Source: Mycolicibacterium novocastrense (GTDB taxonomy: Bacteria > Actinomycetota > Actinomycetes > Mycobacteriales > Mycobacteriaceae). From it: a DNA stretch of 60,254 bases. Below are positions 10,659-20,144 of the stretch, one piece after another. Below the pieces are notes generated by a model. It ran no database searches. It was not told the DNA's origin and saw only the letters and a program-made list of their open reading frames with translations. Positions within the stretch are counted from its first letter, which is position 1; every line of letters starts with the position of its first letter. The stretch lies in the NCBI RefSeq assembly GCF_001570485.1, contig NZ_BCTA01000022.1, forward strand, positions 1-60,254, in the 5' to 3' direction. The position numbers were made by a program, and so were the translations under genes.

Positions 10659-11366
10659 TCAAGTTCCGGCGTGGCCGGACGGCGTGGTGATTGGCGCCCC
10701 GGCACCGAGGCGGTCGGCGGTGAACTGCGCGGCCTGCGCGGCGAGCCCCGTCTCGACGTAGAGGCTGTGCGCCGCGACATCGTTTCCGTTGGAGCACACC
10801 GGATCCGCGCCATTGCACAGGTCGATGGTCTTGGCCCCGTAGCCCGGGCTCAGCGCGGTGAGCGGACCGCCGAGCAGACGGATCGACGGATTGCCGAACA
10901 CCGCCACCGCGGCGACGTGGTCGGCCACCGCGGCCGGCATCGGCTGAGTGAAGCCGAGCGTCGGTGTGTTCGCCAGGGCGATGGCGTCGACGACGGCTGC
11001 ACCCTGTGAGTAGCCGCCGAGCACGATCCTGGTGTCCGGGCAGGTGGTCGCGATGTTCTGGACGAAGATGCTGGCGTCGTTTGCGCCCTCGGCAGCGCGC
11101 AGAAAGTCCCGTGTCGCAGGATAATTGACCGGGTATACGGCGACGGACTTGTCCCCCACGAGCGGTCGCAACGCGTCGACGAACGCCTGGCCGACGCGGC
11201 CGACGCCCGCCGGTTCCCCGGTGCCGCGAGCGAACACCACCTGGACATCGGGACACTCGCCGGTGGGCGCCGCGACGGCAGGTGCTGCCGACATCAGCGC
11301 TGCACCCGAGATGAGCCCTGCCGCCACCATGACCATCAGCCGACGCAGCGGCAGTCTCGTCTTCAT
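10659..11366 (-). CDS. Secreted cutinase-family esterase
   Basis: The 235-residue precursor has a basic N-terminus, a hydrophobic segment and AxA-type cleavage sites near residue 33. The mature part is a cutinase alpha/beta hydrolase: nucleophile Ser120 in GGYSQGA, Asp188 in CNGADPVC and His200 in VAAHSLYVETG. The cysteines fit the family disulfides. Mycobacterial members hydrolyse lipid or polyester substrates, or act as phospholipases or thioesterases; the substrate here is unknown. No strong ribosome site precedes the ATG. Confidence 0.92.
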   Translation of the reverse strand: MKTRLPLRRLMVMVAAGLISGAALMSAAPAVAAPTGECPDVQVVFARGTGEPAGVGRVGQAFVDALRPLVGDKSVAVYPVNYPATRDFLRAAEGANDASIFVQNIATTCPDTRIVLGGYSQGAAVVDAIALANTPTLGFTQPMPAAVADHVAAVAVFGNPSIRLLGGPLTALSPGYGAKTIDLCNGADPVCSNGNDVAAHSLYVETGLAAQAAQFTADRLGAGAPITTPSGHAGT

Positions 11367-11457
11367 GCATGGCCAAACGCCGAGGCGACGACGATGTATT
11401 CCGCGTGCGCCCGGCGGCCCTCGTCACAGTGCTTGGCCGCGGAATCGGGGCAGCGAT

Positions 11458-12621
11458 TCAGAGGAACGAGTTCTCGGCGGTGAGCCCCCGCTCGGGGAAC
11501 TCCCCCAGTGCGAACGTCTCGGCGTTGCCGAGCCCGGAACCGCCGCCCACCGGATCGTCCACGCGGACCAGGAGATCGCGCAGTTGATGCAGCTTGCGCG
11601 CGTTCTCTGCGGAGTCGCAGTCGGTCACGTGGTAACCCTCGACCCGCAGATCGCCCACCCACTGGCCGTAAACCCAGTCGTTCCAGCCGTAATACCCGGC
11701 CGTGCCGAGGTGAAAGCCCGTCGGCCCGGCCGCGGTGATCGTCAGCGGCCGGCGCGACCCATCGGAGTCGATCAACGTGACCGTCCCGTGGGTCAGTCGC
11801 CGGTTCTCGTCGTTGAAGTGCAGATCCTGCTCCACCGAGGCAAACCGGTGCGTTGTCCCGTCGTCGTTCTGTTGTTCTGCCTGACAACGGATTTCGAGGA
11901 ATCCGTCGCCGCGCTCCTCCTGGTACATCACGAACAGCGAGTATGCCGAGCCGTCCGGGCGTGTCAGTGTCATCGGCAGCCAGGTCATGAACATCTGCTT
12001 GATCTTGCGACCGCCGCGAGGCAGGCCGGGGATGGGTTTGCCGACCCCGGGCCGCAGGCCCCAGGAATGGTCCCGTACCGAAATCCACTCGTCGGGTTGG
12101 ATCTCGGTACGACGGCCGTCGACCTCGACCCAGCCCGACGCCACCCCGATCTGGTGGTAGCGCAACACATTATGGGTGACGCGGTAGCCGTCCGGGCTGC
12201 GGTCGGGCCACGGATCCTCCAGCGCCGCGTCGAAGCTGCCCCGCATGACGACGTCGAAACAGATCGGTGCGTGTTCGGTCGCCTCCAGGCTCACCTGAAT
12301 AGACCGCAGCGGTTCGAGCACGCGATAGCGGATCGGCCCGACCTCGGTCGAGGAGGGGTCGGCCGACAGGCGGCGTCCGGCGCGCACGGTCCACTGCTCG
12401 GTGCCGCGGCACACCCCGGCCGAACCGTCGAACACCCCACGGTTGGTGTACTTTCCGACGCCGAGGACGACCTGCAGCGAATTGTCCCGTGCATGCGCCA
12501 GCGTCCAGATCTTCTCCGTCCACGATGGATCCGATTGGCTGACCGTCGCGAACGTGTCGACGATCTGGTGGGTGAGCGACTCGTCTTCGGGTACCAGACC
12601 GCCGTAGTTCGTCGTCAACAA
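11458..12621 (-). CDS. Conserved hypothetical protein (CrtC/lipocalin-like beta-rich)
   Basis: The 387-residue product lacks a signal peptide or membrane helix. It has repeated beta-type segments with invariant-looking WISVRDHSWGLRPG and GFHLGTAGYYGWNDWVYGQW, reminiscent of hydroxyneurosporene/AttH-type lipocalin-like proteins. That similarity is from motif appearance only. The start appears to be TTG at 12621, because a TGA lies in frame just upstream; the stop of the upstream gene is adjacent, so the pair is probably one transcript. Function unknown; the neighbour suggests lipid or steroid-related chemistry. Confidence 0.65.
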   Translation of the reverse strand: MLTTNYGGLVPEDESLTHQIVDTFATVSQSDPSWTEKIWTLAHARDNSLQVVLGVGKYTNRGVFDGSAGVCRGTEQWTVRAGRRLSADPSSTEVGPIRYRVLEPLRSIQVSLEATEHAPICFDVVMRGSFDAALEDPWPDRSPDGYRVTHNVLRYHQIGVASGWVEVDGRRTEIQPDEWISVRDHSWGLRPGVGKPIPGLPRGGRKIKQMFMTWLPMTLTRPDGSAYSLFVMYQEERGDGFLEIRCQAEQQNDDGTTHRFASVEQDLHFNDENRRLTHGTVTLIDSDGSRRPLTITAAGPTGFHLGTAGYYGWNDWVYGQWVGDLRVEGYHVTDCDSAENARKLHQLRDLLVRVDDPVGGGSGLGNAETFALGEFPERGLTAENSFL

Positions 12622-12627
12622 TCGATG

Positions 12628-13590
12628 TCACCTTCCCGTGGTACCCGACGACCGGGCGAACGTCGTCATGTCTGCACCGCTGTCGTAGGCGCGCATCCAG
12701 GTCTGCGCCCACAGGGGCAGCGGTTGGTCGGCCGGATCGTGGTACGGCATCTGCGAAAGCGCCAGCCGCCACACCATTTTCGCCAAATCGCCGGTGGGCA
12801 CCGGTTGGAAGATCGTCGGTGCTCCCCCGCCGTCGCGCAGGCGGCGCACGATGGGCAGTCGGTGTTTGAGCTCACCGGTCAAGAAGTCGCCGGACAACAT
12901 TTCGCGGGTGGAGACGCCGCGATCCTCGATCGGCACCACCTCGTCGAACACTTTCGCGATCGCGTCGGCGATGGCGCCGACGTGGCTGAATGTTCTTTTG
13001 ATGTGCTTGACGCGCGACCACGGGTGGGGGTTGACGTGGTTGCACAGGATCAGCCCCGAACTGCGGTGCTCGATCTCCTCGACGAAGTGCCACATCATCA
13101 GCGAGGCGACCCGGACATCGCCCCCGCCGAACAGCGAATCACGGTGGTCGAGAATCACTTTGAACAGCGGGGTGAAGGTGGCTTCCAGGTTCGCGATGTA
13201 GGCGAGGTGGAAGGCGACCGGCTCGTTGTTCAGCAACTCGTCATAGGCCGCGCAGGCGTCGGCGTAGCACTGTTCGAGGTCGGGGTAGCGGTCGATCAGC
13301 GCGAGCATGTGCTTGCGATGCGCCGCGGCATGCTGCGCCTCCTGCTTGAGGAATCCCTTGGCCTCGGCCGCGACGTGGGGGCTTTCGGCCAACCGGTCCT
13401 CGGCCATCCGCACCGCGCTGACGATGTAGCGTTCGAAGGGCACCGCGATGAACGTGAACGCGTTGCAGAACAGTCCGAAATTCGGGTTGGCCGGCTGCCA
13501 CATGAACGGCACCGACGCGTCGAACTCCCATCCGATCTTGCGGACGATGAGGTCGGGCACCGTTGCTCTCCTCCGCACCGGATGCGACAT
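12628..13590 (-). CDS. Predicted metal-dependent hydrolase (PF10118-like)
   Basis: This 320-residue protein contains KQEAQHAAAH and HFVEEIEHRSS, clustered His/Glu residues typical of the predicted metal-dependent hydrolase family that resembles ferritin-like diiron proteins. The frame continues to 13812, but MSHPVRRRATVPDL from the ATG at 13590 is the sensible start and leaves a normal divergent promoter region before the TetR gene. It is probably co-transcribed with the downstream hypothetical gene. Substrate unknown. Confidence 0.75.
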   Translation of the reverse strand: MSHPVRRRATVPDLIVRKIGWEFDASVPFMWQPANPNFGLFCNAFTFIAVPFERYIVSAVRMAEDRLAESPHVAAEAKGFLKQEAQHAAAHRKHMLALIDRYPDLEQCYADACAAYDELLNNEPVAFHLAYIANLEATFTPLFKVILDHRDSLFGGGDVRVASLMMWHFVEEIEHRSSGLILCNHVNPHPWSRVKHIKRTFSHVGAIADAIAKVFDEVVPIEDRGVSTREMLSGDFLTGELKHRLPIVRRLRDGGGAPTIFQPVPTGDLAKMVWRLALSQMPYHDPADQPLPLWAQTWMRAYDSGADMTTFARSSGTTGR

Positions 13591-13617
13591 TGCTTCAATC
13601 CGGTGGCGCTCGGGTTT

Positions 13618-13657
13618 GATGTAGCGTAAGTGTGACATTCGACCCCGTAGATGTAAA
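13618..13657. promoter_or_regulatory. Possible TetR operator with two GATGTA motifs
   Basis: GATGTA at 13618-13623 and GATGTAAA at 13650-13657 lie in the divergent region between the metal-hydrolase gene and the TetR gene. The same heptamer GATGTAA occurs with its inverted copy in the next divergent promoter (15082-15107). This suggests a shared operator for the local TetR protein. Confidence 0.4.
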
Positions 13658-13665
13658 GGTTGGAC

Positions 13666-14235
13666 ATGGCCCGCACGGAGGATGCCGAGCAGTCGCGGCG
13701 GCGCATCCTCGCCGCGACCTTCGTGGTGCTGGCCCGAGACGGTCGGCGAAAGTTGCAGCTGTCCGATGTCGCCGCCGAGGCAGGTGTGTCTCGCCCGACG
13801 CTTTACCGCCACTTCGGTTCGAAGGAGGGGTTGCTCGAGGCGTTCGCCCTCTACGAGCAGGACAACTTCGACGCGGGAATCGCGAGCGCGATGACGGGTC
13901 TCGTGGGCCCCGACCGCCTCGACGCGGCGTTGCGCTTCATCGTCGAGTTCCAGAGCACCTACTCACTCGGGTCGCTCGCCGATGTGGAACCCGAACACGT
14001 GCTTGCACAGATGAGGCGGGTGTTGCCGATCATGCACGAGCGGGTCGCGCGGATCATTCCCGGCGACAACAAGGATGTCGCCGCGGCGGCCGTGGTTCGC
14101 ATCGCCGTGTGTCACTACCTGCTCGGTGGCGGCAGCCCCGAGAACTTCCTTGCCGAGCTGCGCCACGCCGCGGGCATCGACGCCGCGCGCAACGGCCGTT
14201 CCGCGTCGCTCAGTCAGCGCCCAGCCAGTCGGTGA
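13666..14235 (+). CDS. TetR-family transcriptional regulator
   Basis: The product is a 189-residue TetR regulator. Its DNA-binding domain contains LSDVAAEAGVSRPTLYRHFGSKEGLL (about residues 35-60). The ligand domain has no recognisable effector signature. The ATG at 13666 follows AAAGG; an in-frame TTG two codons upstream is less likely. Its 3' end overlaps the convergent epoxide-hydrolase-like gene by 26 bases. Probable targets are its own divergent promoter and the hydrolase/phosphotransferase promoter, both of which carry GATGTA motifs. Confidence 0.88.
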   Translation: MARTEDAEQSRRRILAATFVVLARDGRRKLQLSDVAAEAGVSRPTLYRHFGSKEGLLEAFALYEQDNFDAGIASAMTGLVGPDRLDAALRFIVEFQSTYSLGSLADVEPEHVLAQMRRVLPIMHERVARIIPGDNKDVAAAAVVRIAVCHYLLGGGSPENFLAELRHAAGIDAARNGRSASLSQRPASR

Positions 14236-15052
14236 TCTTGGCCGCGATCAGCCCGGGCTGTTCGAGGTGCAGGAAGTGCCCGACACCGTCGAGGACTTCG
14301 TACGACGACCCGGCGGTCGGCAGGTACTGATCCAGGTCGCCCAGCAGCTCAGCGCCTATCGCGCCGTCCTGCAGACCGTGCAGGTAGAGCGTCGGGACCG
14401 GGGGCGGCACCGCCGTCGCCGCGGCCTCGTCGACGGCGTCCGGGTCGCCGAACTCTGGATTGAACGACGCGCGGTACGGCCCGACGACGTCGGTGATGTT
14501 CTCGGCGGTGACATGGCGCCGCAGTTCGGCGATGTCCTGCGCACAGTCGTATCCCGGTGACCAGTCCGCCCACAGGGACTCCCAGAAGCCGGGTGCGAGC
14601 AACGCCGCCTCGGCCAACCCGGCCTGCTGGATGAACCAGATGTAGAACGACCGTTTGAGTTGCCGATAGGTGAACAGGCCGGTCGCCAGCGCACCGATCG
14701 GCGGTACGGCGAGCGCCACGAAACGCCCGAACACCGGGGACGGGCCCGCGACCACGCCGTAGCCGGCGTGCGCACCCCAATCGTGTCCGATCAGCACGGC
14801 GCGGTCGTCGGCTCCGCCGGCCTGGGCCACCTGGCGCACATGACGCACGTAGGTGCCCACGCTGACCGGGCGCCCGACTGGTGCGTCGTATCCGGGGAGC
14901 CACGGCGCGACGACGCGGTAACCGTGGCCGACCAGATGCGGCCCGAGGTGGCGCCAGGTGAACGGGGTGTCGGGGAAGCCGTGGACCAGGACCGCCAGTG
15001 GCCGGTCGTGGTCGTCGATGTCGCCGAAGGTGACAGCCTGCTGTCGGGTCAC
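14210..15052 (-). CDS. Alpha/beta hydrolase, epoxide-hydrolase-like
   Basis: The 280-residue protein has the oxyanion motif HGFPDTPFTWRH and a nucleophile elbow GHDWGA with Asp91. It also has a conserved final His near 259 in GVGHFLH. An Asp rather than Ser nucleophile points to epoxide hydrolases or haloalkane dehalogenases. The cap region (about residues 120-200) is rich in aromatic residues. It is divergent from the phosphotransferase gene and overlaps the TetR gene at its 3' end, so TetR control is plausible. Confidence 0.85.
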   Translation of the reverse strand: MTRQQAVTFGDIDDHDRPLAVLVHGFPDTPFTWRHLGPHLVGHGYRVVAPWLPGYDAPVGRPVSVGTYVRHVRQVAQAGGADDRAVLIGHDWGAHAGYGVVAGPSPVFGRFVALAVPPIGALATGLFTYRQLKRSFYIWFIQQAGLAEAALLAPGFWESLWADWSPGYDCAQDIAELRRHVTAENITDVVGPYRASFNPEFGDPDAVDEAAATAVPPPVPTLYLHGLQDGAIGAELLGDLDQYLPTAGSSYEVLDGVGHFLHLEQPGLIAAKITDWLGAD

Positions 15053-15064
15053 GCGGTGAGCGTA

Positions 15065-15107
15065 TTACATACGAACCGCCGGATGTAACGACTTGAGCCT
15101 TTACATC
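15065..15107. promoter_or_regulatory. Divergent operator candidate: TTACAT / GATGTAA-N12-TTACATC
   Basis: GATGTAA (15082-15088) and TTACATC (15101-15107) are a perfect 7-bp inverted pair separated by 12 bases. A further TTACAT lies at 15065-15070. The block sits between the divergent hydrolase and phosphotransferase genes. The motif recurs upstream of the neighbouring TetR gene, which is the basis for the operator proposal. Confidence 0.45.
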
Positions 15108-15134
15108 GCACCGGCCGCGTGTAAGCCTTTCAGC

Positions 15135-16184
15135 ATGGCGGGCATCGCTCTGGTCAGACGCGACCTCGAGGACACCCGCGCGAGGCTGCGGGACTGGTTC
15201 GCCCACCGGCACACCGACGAGGTGGTGGTATCCGAACTGCGGCCTGCGAACCGGGCCGCGGGGTGGTCGAGCGAAACACTGGTGTTCGCGGCCGAAATCG
15301 GCGGACGACGCAGCGAACATGTCATCCGGATACCGCCCGCGGGCGGCGGTATCTTTCCCGACTACGACCTCGACGCGCAGGCGGCGACACAGAGACTCCT
15401 CCACGACCACGGCGTCGCGACCCCGTCACCGATCGTCTACGAGCCCGACGAGTCGTGGATCGGTTCGAAATTCCTTGTGATGCCGCGGATCCCCGGTCAC
15501 ACCCCGTCGGACACCAGCTATGCGACCCGCGGTTGGCTGCACGACGCCGGCGTGACCGTGCAACGCCGCGTGCACGACTCGTTCCTCGAAACGTTGGTGC
15601 GGTTGCATCGGGTGCCGCCCGAACAGGCCCCCTGGCTGGCGCGCCCCGAGGGCGTCGGCGTCAGCGCCGAACTCGAGTGGTGGCGGGAGTACGTCAGATG
15701 GGGCACCGAGGACCGGGTTCCCGATGTCATCACCGAGGCGTTCGACTGGTTGACACGTCGCATGCCCGCTGCCACAACCGATTTGAGTATCTGCTGGGGT
15801 GATGCGCGGTTGTCCAACGCCATCTTCGACGATTCCGGTCAACTGGTCGGCGCACTCGACTGGGAGCAGGCCTGCGTGTGCCCCGCTGAAGCCGACGTCG
15901 CGTGGTGGCTGGCCACCCGCAAGCAGATGCTCGAGGTCAACGGATTGGACCTCGACCCCGAACTGGAAGGCTTCGACAGCCGCGACTCGGTTGTCGGACG
16001 CTACGAGGAGATGTTGGGCAGGCCACTGCGAGATCTCGACTGGTACGAGATATTCGCGATGGTCCGCATGGGCTGCTGCATCCTGCGGACGCAGGTGCTG
16101 TTGCGGGCGACCGGTCAGTCGGAGCACTTCCTGACCAGGGCGCCGATCCTGCCCGCGTGGACGGTCGCGGCGATTCGCGCCTAG
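15135..16184 (+). CDS. Aminoglycoside-phosphotransferase-family kinase (ACAD10/APH-like)
   Basis: The 349-residue protein has the APH-fold kinase core. ICWGDARLSNAIFDDSG carries the catalytic Asp and Asn, and VGALDWEQA carries the metal-binding Asp. The Brenner-type HGD is changed to WGD. Such proteins in mycobacteria are usually small-molecule kinases linked to acyl-CoA or xenobiotic metabolism; antibiotic resistance should not be assumed. The frame is open from 15093, but the ATG at 15135 avoids running through the operator block. Confidence 0.82.
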   Translation: MAGIALVRRDLEDTRARLRDWFAHRHTDEVVVSELRPANRAAGWSSETLVFAAEIGGRRSEHVIRIPPAGGGIFPDYDLDAQAATQRLLHDHGVATPSPIVYEPDESWIGSKFLVMPRIPGHTPSDTSYATRGWLHDAGVTVQRRVHDSFLETLVRLHRVPPEQAPWLARPEGVGVSAELEWWREYVRWGTEDRVPDVITEAFDWLTRRMPAATTDLSICWGDARLSNAIFDDSGQLVGALDWEQACVCPAEADVAWWLATRKQMLEVNGLDLDPELEGFDSRDSVVGRYEEMLGRPLRDLDWYEIFAMVRMGCCILRTQVLLRATGQSEHFLTRAPILPAWTVAAIRA

Positions 16185-17047
16185 CGGCCAGTGCGGCGGG
16201 CGTAGGCGCGCAGGGCGAACGGCGCGAAGACCGCCGTCAGCAGCATTGACCAGATGACGGTTGCCAGCACCGGATGGTGCAGCGGCAGCTGCGCATCGGG
16301 CGGGGCGGGTCCGCCGTTGCCCCACAGTTGGCGCATCGCCTGAGCCAGCGATGACACCGGGTTCCACTCGGCGATGACCCGCAGCCAGCGAGGCATCGGC
16401 TCTGTCGGGACAAATGTGTTGGCCAGGAACGTGATCGGGAACAAGACGGTGAACATCACCCCGTTGACGGCTTCGACGGTACGCAGCAGTGAGCCGATCA
16501 GGATGCCGAACCAGATCATTCCGAACCCGAAGACCAGGACCAGAGCGAAGGCAAGCACCGCCTCGGCGACGCTGCCGCGGATGCGCCAGCCGATCGCCAG
16601 GCCCGTCAGCGCCATCACCACCACCCCCAGCGACGAGTGGAGCAAGCTGGCGATGCTGCGACCGATGAGCACCGACGACCGCGAGATCGGCAGCGACCGG
16701 AACCGGTCGATGATGCCCTTCTCGATGTCGGCGGTGATACCGGATGCCACGACGAAAGCCGAGAACACGATGGTCTGCGCCTGGATGCCCGGCAGCAGGA
16801 ACTCGCGGTAGTTGGTGCCTCCCGGGTTGGGTATCGATGCGCCGAACACGAACGCGAACAGCAACACGAACATGATGGGTTGGGTGGTGACGTCGCTGAG
16901 CATCTCGGGCATGCGCTTGGTGTGGATCATGTTGCGTTTGACCATGATCCAGGACTGTTGGGCGATGTTGGTGCGCCGAACCGAGACTCGTTGCCTCGCA
17001 GCATGCGCCGGCGCCGCCACGGTCGTGGTGTCACCTTCGGCGGTCAT
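16181..17047 (-). CDS. ABC-2 type transporter permease (DrrB-like)
   Basis: The 288-residue membrane protein has six predicted hydrophobic segments after a cytoplasmic N-terminus. The DrrB-type EKGIIDRFRSLPISRS motif follows the second one. It pairs with the ATPase gene by a four-base overlap (17044-17047). Homologues export lipids or hydrophobic drugs. Its 3' end overlaps the convergent phosphotransferase stop by four bases. Confidence 0.9.
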   Translation of the reverse strand: MTAEGDTTTVAAPAHAARQRVSVRRTNIAQQSWIMVKRNMIHTKRMPEMLSDVTTQPIMFVLLFAFVFGASIPNPGGTNYREFLLPGIQAQTIVFSAFVVASGITADIEKGIIDRFRSLPISRSSVLIGRSIASLLHSSLGVVVMALTGLAIGWRIRGSVAEAVLAFALVLVFGFGMIWFGILIGSLLRTVEAVNGVMFTVLFPITFLANTFVPTEPMPRWLRVIAEWNPVSSLAQAMRQLWGNGGPAPPDAQLPLHHPVLATVIWSMLLTAVFAPFALRAYARRTGR

Positions 17048-18003
17048 GCGCCGTCCTCCTGTTCGCTGCGGTGACCGGTCAGCGAGAGAAAGACGTCGTC
17101 GAGGCTCGGACGCGACAACCCGATGTCGTCGACGGCGATGTTGTTGTCCCGCAGCCGACCCGCGACGCGGATCATGTCGTCGAGACCGTCGGCGGCGGCG
17201 GTCAATTCACGTGCGCCGACGTTGACGAACACTTCGCTTCCGTCCTCGGCGAGCAGCGCCTCGGCGGCGGGAAGGTCCTCGACGCTGGTCACAGTGACGA
17301 CCAGGCTGGCGTTGCCTGCCTGCTGTTTGAGCTGAAGTGGCGAACCCTCGGCGATGATGCGCCCCTTGTCGATCACCAGGATGTTGTCCGCGAGCTGATC
17401 GGCCTCTTCGAGGTACTGGGTGGTCAGCAGCAGCGTGGTGCCTTGATCGACGAGATCCCGCAGCGTTTCCCATAATTCGCTGCGGCTGCGCGGATCCAGC
17501 CCGGTGGTCGGCTCGTCGAGGAACAACACCGGCGGCGAGGCGAGCAGGCTCACCGCGAGATCGAGCCGGCGACGCATGCCGCCCGAGTATGACTTCACCA
17601 CGCGATCGGCGGCGTCGGCGATCGAAAACTGTTCGAGCAGTTGATCACCCAGCCGGGTGAGGTCTTTGCGGCGGATGCCGTAGAGCCCGCCGATCATCCG
17701 GATGTTCTCGCGGCCGGTGAGCAACTCGTCGACGGTGGCGACCTGCCCGGTCAGACCCATGTTGCGGCGCACCTGATCGGGTTCGCGGACGACGTCGTAG
17801 CCGGCGACGCGGGCGGTGCCGCTGGTGGGTGCGGTCAACGTCGTCATCATCCGCACCGTGGTGGTCTTGCCGGCGCCGTTGGGGCCCAGCAGGCCGAGCA
17901 CGGTGCCGGGAGGAACGGTGAAGCTGACATGGTCGACGGCCGGTTCGCCGTCGCCGAAACGCTTTACAAGATCGATCGCTTCGACGGCGGGTGCAGAAGA
18001 CAT
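17044..18003 (-). CDS. ABC transporter ATP-binding protein (DrrA-like)
   Basis: The 319-residue ATPase carries Walker A GPNGAGKTTT, the signature YSGGMRRRLDLA, Walker B VLFLDEPTTGLD and a switch region ending LLLTTQYLEEAD. A C-terminal regulatory extension is typical of DrrA-type subunits. The frame remains open to 18381, but the ATG at 18003 gives the normal N-terminus SSAPAVEAIDLVKRFGDG. With the coupled permease it should form a homodimeric-type exporter. The substrate is unknown. Confidence 0.93.
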   Translation of the reverse strand: MSSAPAVEAIDLVKRFGDGEPAVDHVSFTVPPGTVLGLLGPNGAGKTTTVRMMTTLTAPTSGTARVAGYDVVREPDQVRRNMGLTGQVATVDELLTGRENIRMIGGLYGIRRKDLTRLGDQLLEQFSIADAADRVVKSYSGGMRRRLDLAVSLLASPPVLFLDEPTTGLDPRSRSELWETLRDLVDQGTTLLLTTQYLEEADQLADNILVIDKGRIIAEGSPLQLKQQAGNASLVVTVTSVEDLPAAEALLAEDGSEVFVNVGARELTAAADGLDDMIRVAGRLRDNNIAVDDIGLSRPSLDDVFLSLTGHRSEQEDGA

Positions 18004-18118
18004 GGCACCGACCGTATCGACATCGAGCGACCGCTCGTTACGTGGCGAGCGACCGCAAAGTGCACGCGCTACGCGGCGTGTCGTATGCCAAACACGGTCG
18101 CTCGCCCCAACTGGGGGT

Positions 18119-19753
18119 TTAGGTGACGAGCGAGACGGAGTTGCTGCGGCGCAGCTTGCCCGACGGCGTCTTGGGGATGGTGCCGGGTCCGAGCACGACG
18201 ACGTTGCGCGGACGCACGTCGACCTCGCCGACCACCTCGTGGGCGACCTGCTGCTCGATCCGGCGCACCTCGACGGGATCCTGCCAGGCGTTGGACTCCA
18301 CGGCGACGGCGAACGTCTCCCGCGAGTGGCCCGCGTCGAGGCGCACGGCGACGGCGCATCCCGGTCGGACCCCCTCGACACGGCAGGCGGCGCGTTCGAT
18401 GTCGGTCGGATAGATGTTGCGGCCGGCCATGATGATGACGTCCTTGACCCGGCCGCACACGACGATGTTGCCTTCGTCGGTGATGTAGCCCAGGTCGCCG
18501 GTGTCGTACCAGCCGTGCTCGTCCTGCGCCGGGATGAATCCGCCCATGGTGATGTAACCGGGCGTCAGGCATTCGCCGCGAAGCTCGATGACGCCGACGC
18601 CGCGCGGGGGCATCACGTTGCCCTGCTCGTCGATGACCCGGGCCTCGAGGTCGCGCAGCAGCGGTCCCAGCGAGGCCAGGCGTCGGGTGTTGCCCTTGGT
18701 CGCCGGCACGGCGCGGCGCAGCGCGGCCAGCAGATCGGCGTCGACCTCGTCGACCACCAGACCCGCACCGCACGGGGAGAACGACACCGCGAGCGTGGTC
18801 TCGGCCATGCCGTAGGCAGGCAGGATCGCGTCGGGCTTCAGGCCGAACGGCTTGCCGGCATCCAGCAGGTCCTCGACGTCGGCGGGCTCGACGGGCTCGG
18901 CGCCCGACAGCGCGAACCGCAGCGTGGACAGGTCGAACTCACCCGGCTTGGCCTGACGGCGCAACCGCTTGGCGAACAGCGCATAGGCGAAGTTCGGCGC
19001 CGCGGTCATCGTGCCCTTGTACTTGTCGATGAGCTTGGCCCACAGCAGGGTGTCGCGCAGGAAGTCCATCGGCGTGACCTTGACCAGTTCCGCGCCGAAG
19101 TACATCGGGATGGTCAAAAAGCCGACCATGCCCATGTCGTGGAAGCACGGCAGCCAACTGACCATGACGTCCTTCTCGACGTCGTACTCGGCGCCGATGA
19201 ACATCGCCTCGGCGTTGGAGTAGATGTTGCGGTGCGTGATCTGGACCGCCTTGGGAGATCCAGTCGAGCCGCTGGTCAATTGCATCAGCGCGAGATCGTC
19301 CTCGCCGACGTCGATCGGATCGATCGGATCGGAGGCCATCAGGTCCGTCACCGTGAGGACCGTGATGCCCTGCTCCTGAAGCACCGGGATGGCGACCATG
19401 AACGGTTCGGAGACGATGACGGCCTTGGCCTCGATCATCCGCACGACGTTCATCGTGTCCTCGGCCCAGACCGCGAGGTCGGTGCGCGGGGTGGGCTGGT
19501 GCAGCATGGTCAGGCTGGCGCCGCGCATCCACAGGCCCTGGGCGGTCGGGGCGATCTCGACAGGGAAGCCGGCCAGCACGCCGACCGCGTCGCCGAGGCC
19601 GATGCCGGCCTTCTCGAGGCCACCGGCGATGCAGCGCGCGCGCTCGTGCACCTCGCCCCAGGTGTGGCGGACGGGTTCGTACGGTTCACCGGTGACCATG
19701 CCCGTCGTCACGGTGCGGGCATTGCGGTACATCTTCTCGGTGAATCGGCTCAC
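18119..19753 (-). CDS. pks16: Fatty-acyl-AMP ligase-like enzyme (Pks16)
   Basis: This ANL-superfamily adenylating enzyme activates a fatty acid as acyl-AMP. AMP-binding motifs are [19 protein letters not shown] and GWYDTGDLG, with the C-terminal Lys region [11 protein letters not shown]. At 544 residues it matches M. tuberculosis Pks16 in length and sequence; despite its name it has no polyketide synthase domains. The start is GTG at 19753 preceded by GAGGAGG at good spacing. No partner PKS or carrier protein is adjacent, so its product is unclear. Confidence 0.93.
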   Translation of the reverse strand: MSRFTEKMYRNARTVTTGMVTGEPYEPVRHTWGEVHERARCIAGGLEKAGIGLGDAVGVLAGFPVEIAPTAQGLWMRGASLTMLHQPTPRTDLAVWAEDTMNVVRMIEAKAVIVSEPFMVAIPVLQEQGITVLTVTDLMASDPIDPIDVGEDDLALMQLTSGSTGSPKAVQITHRNIYSNAEAMFIGAEYDVEKDVMVSWLPCFHDMGMVGFLTIPMYFGAELVKVTPMDFLRDTLLWAKLIDKYKGTMTAAPNFAYALFAKRLRRQAKPGEFDLSTLRFALSGAEPVEPADVEDLLDAGKPFGLKPDAILPAYGMAETTLAVSFSPCGAGLVVDEVDADLLAALRRAVPATKGNTRRLASLGPLLRDLEARVIDEQGNVMPPRGVGVIELRGECLTPGYITMGGFIPAQDEHGWYDTGDLGYITDEGNIVVCGRVKDVIIMAGRNIYPTDIERAACRVEGVRPGCAVAVRLDAGHSRETFAVAVESNAWQDPVEVRRIEQQVAHEVVGEVDVRPRNVVVLGPGTIPKTPSGKLRRSNSVSLVT

Positions 19754-20144
19754 GACACCCTCCTCGGTTTCTGGAGCCGCTGCGCCTGCGGCATGGGGCT
19801 CAGCGCAAACAACCTCGTCACATGCTCCGCCCGATCGCAGACGCGGTCGCGAAGGCGCGCACACGAATCGGGAGCGGTTGAGTCTCGAAATGGTGATGCA
19901 CCGCGGCCGTCGCCATATCCGACGAGGCGCCCACCGAGGTGTCCGGCGGGAAAGTAAGTCGTGTCCGATGCATGACAGCTAATCTTCACCATCGGCCATC
20001 TTATGCAACTCTTAAGTAGCCGCCAAACTCTCGCGAGTATTGAGGTCTGGGTCACACCCGCTTGTGACCAAATCGCAGCCGAGCGCTCAACCGGGTACAG
20101 AAACCCCCGCATCTTTCGTACCGGACTGCGCGAACGGGGTGGTC
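19754..20144. other. 391-bp gene-free region between ispE and pks16
   Basis: No convincing gene is seen. It is the upstream region of pks16 and lies after the ispE stop. It is more AT-rich around 19980-20040 than its surroundings and contains a 7-bp dyad at 20050-20069. The pks16 promoter is probably here, with a long leader. Confidence 0.6.
20050..20069. promoter_or_regulatory. Inverted repeat GGTCACA-N6-TGTGACC
   Basis: Perfect 7-bp arms with a 6-base centre lie upstream of pks16. It has the symmetry of a dimeric regulator site. Its half-sites are in the opposite order to a CRP site (TGTGA-N6-TCACA), so CRP is not the expected ligand. Confidence 0.4.

Noticed and set aside
11125..13629. 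Very long plus-strand reading frame opposite the cutinase and hydrolase genes
   Set aside because: It is a mirror frame of high-GC genes, is dominated by Arg/Gly/His/Asp composition, lacks any family motif, and the opposite strand has well-supported proteins. The same applies to long frames at 17816-19957, 1221-2402 and 4553-5881.
15135..16184. Antibiotic resistance by aminoglycoside phosphorylation
   Set aside because: The APH fold is shared by many metabolic kinases, the His of the catalytic loop is Trp, and the gene context is catabolic; there is no support for drug resistance.
20050..20069. CRP/cAMP site upstream of pks16
   Set aside because: The half-sites are in inverse order (TCACA before TGTGA) relative to a CRP operator.
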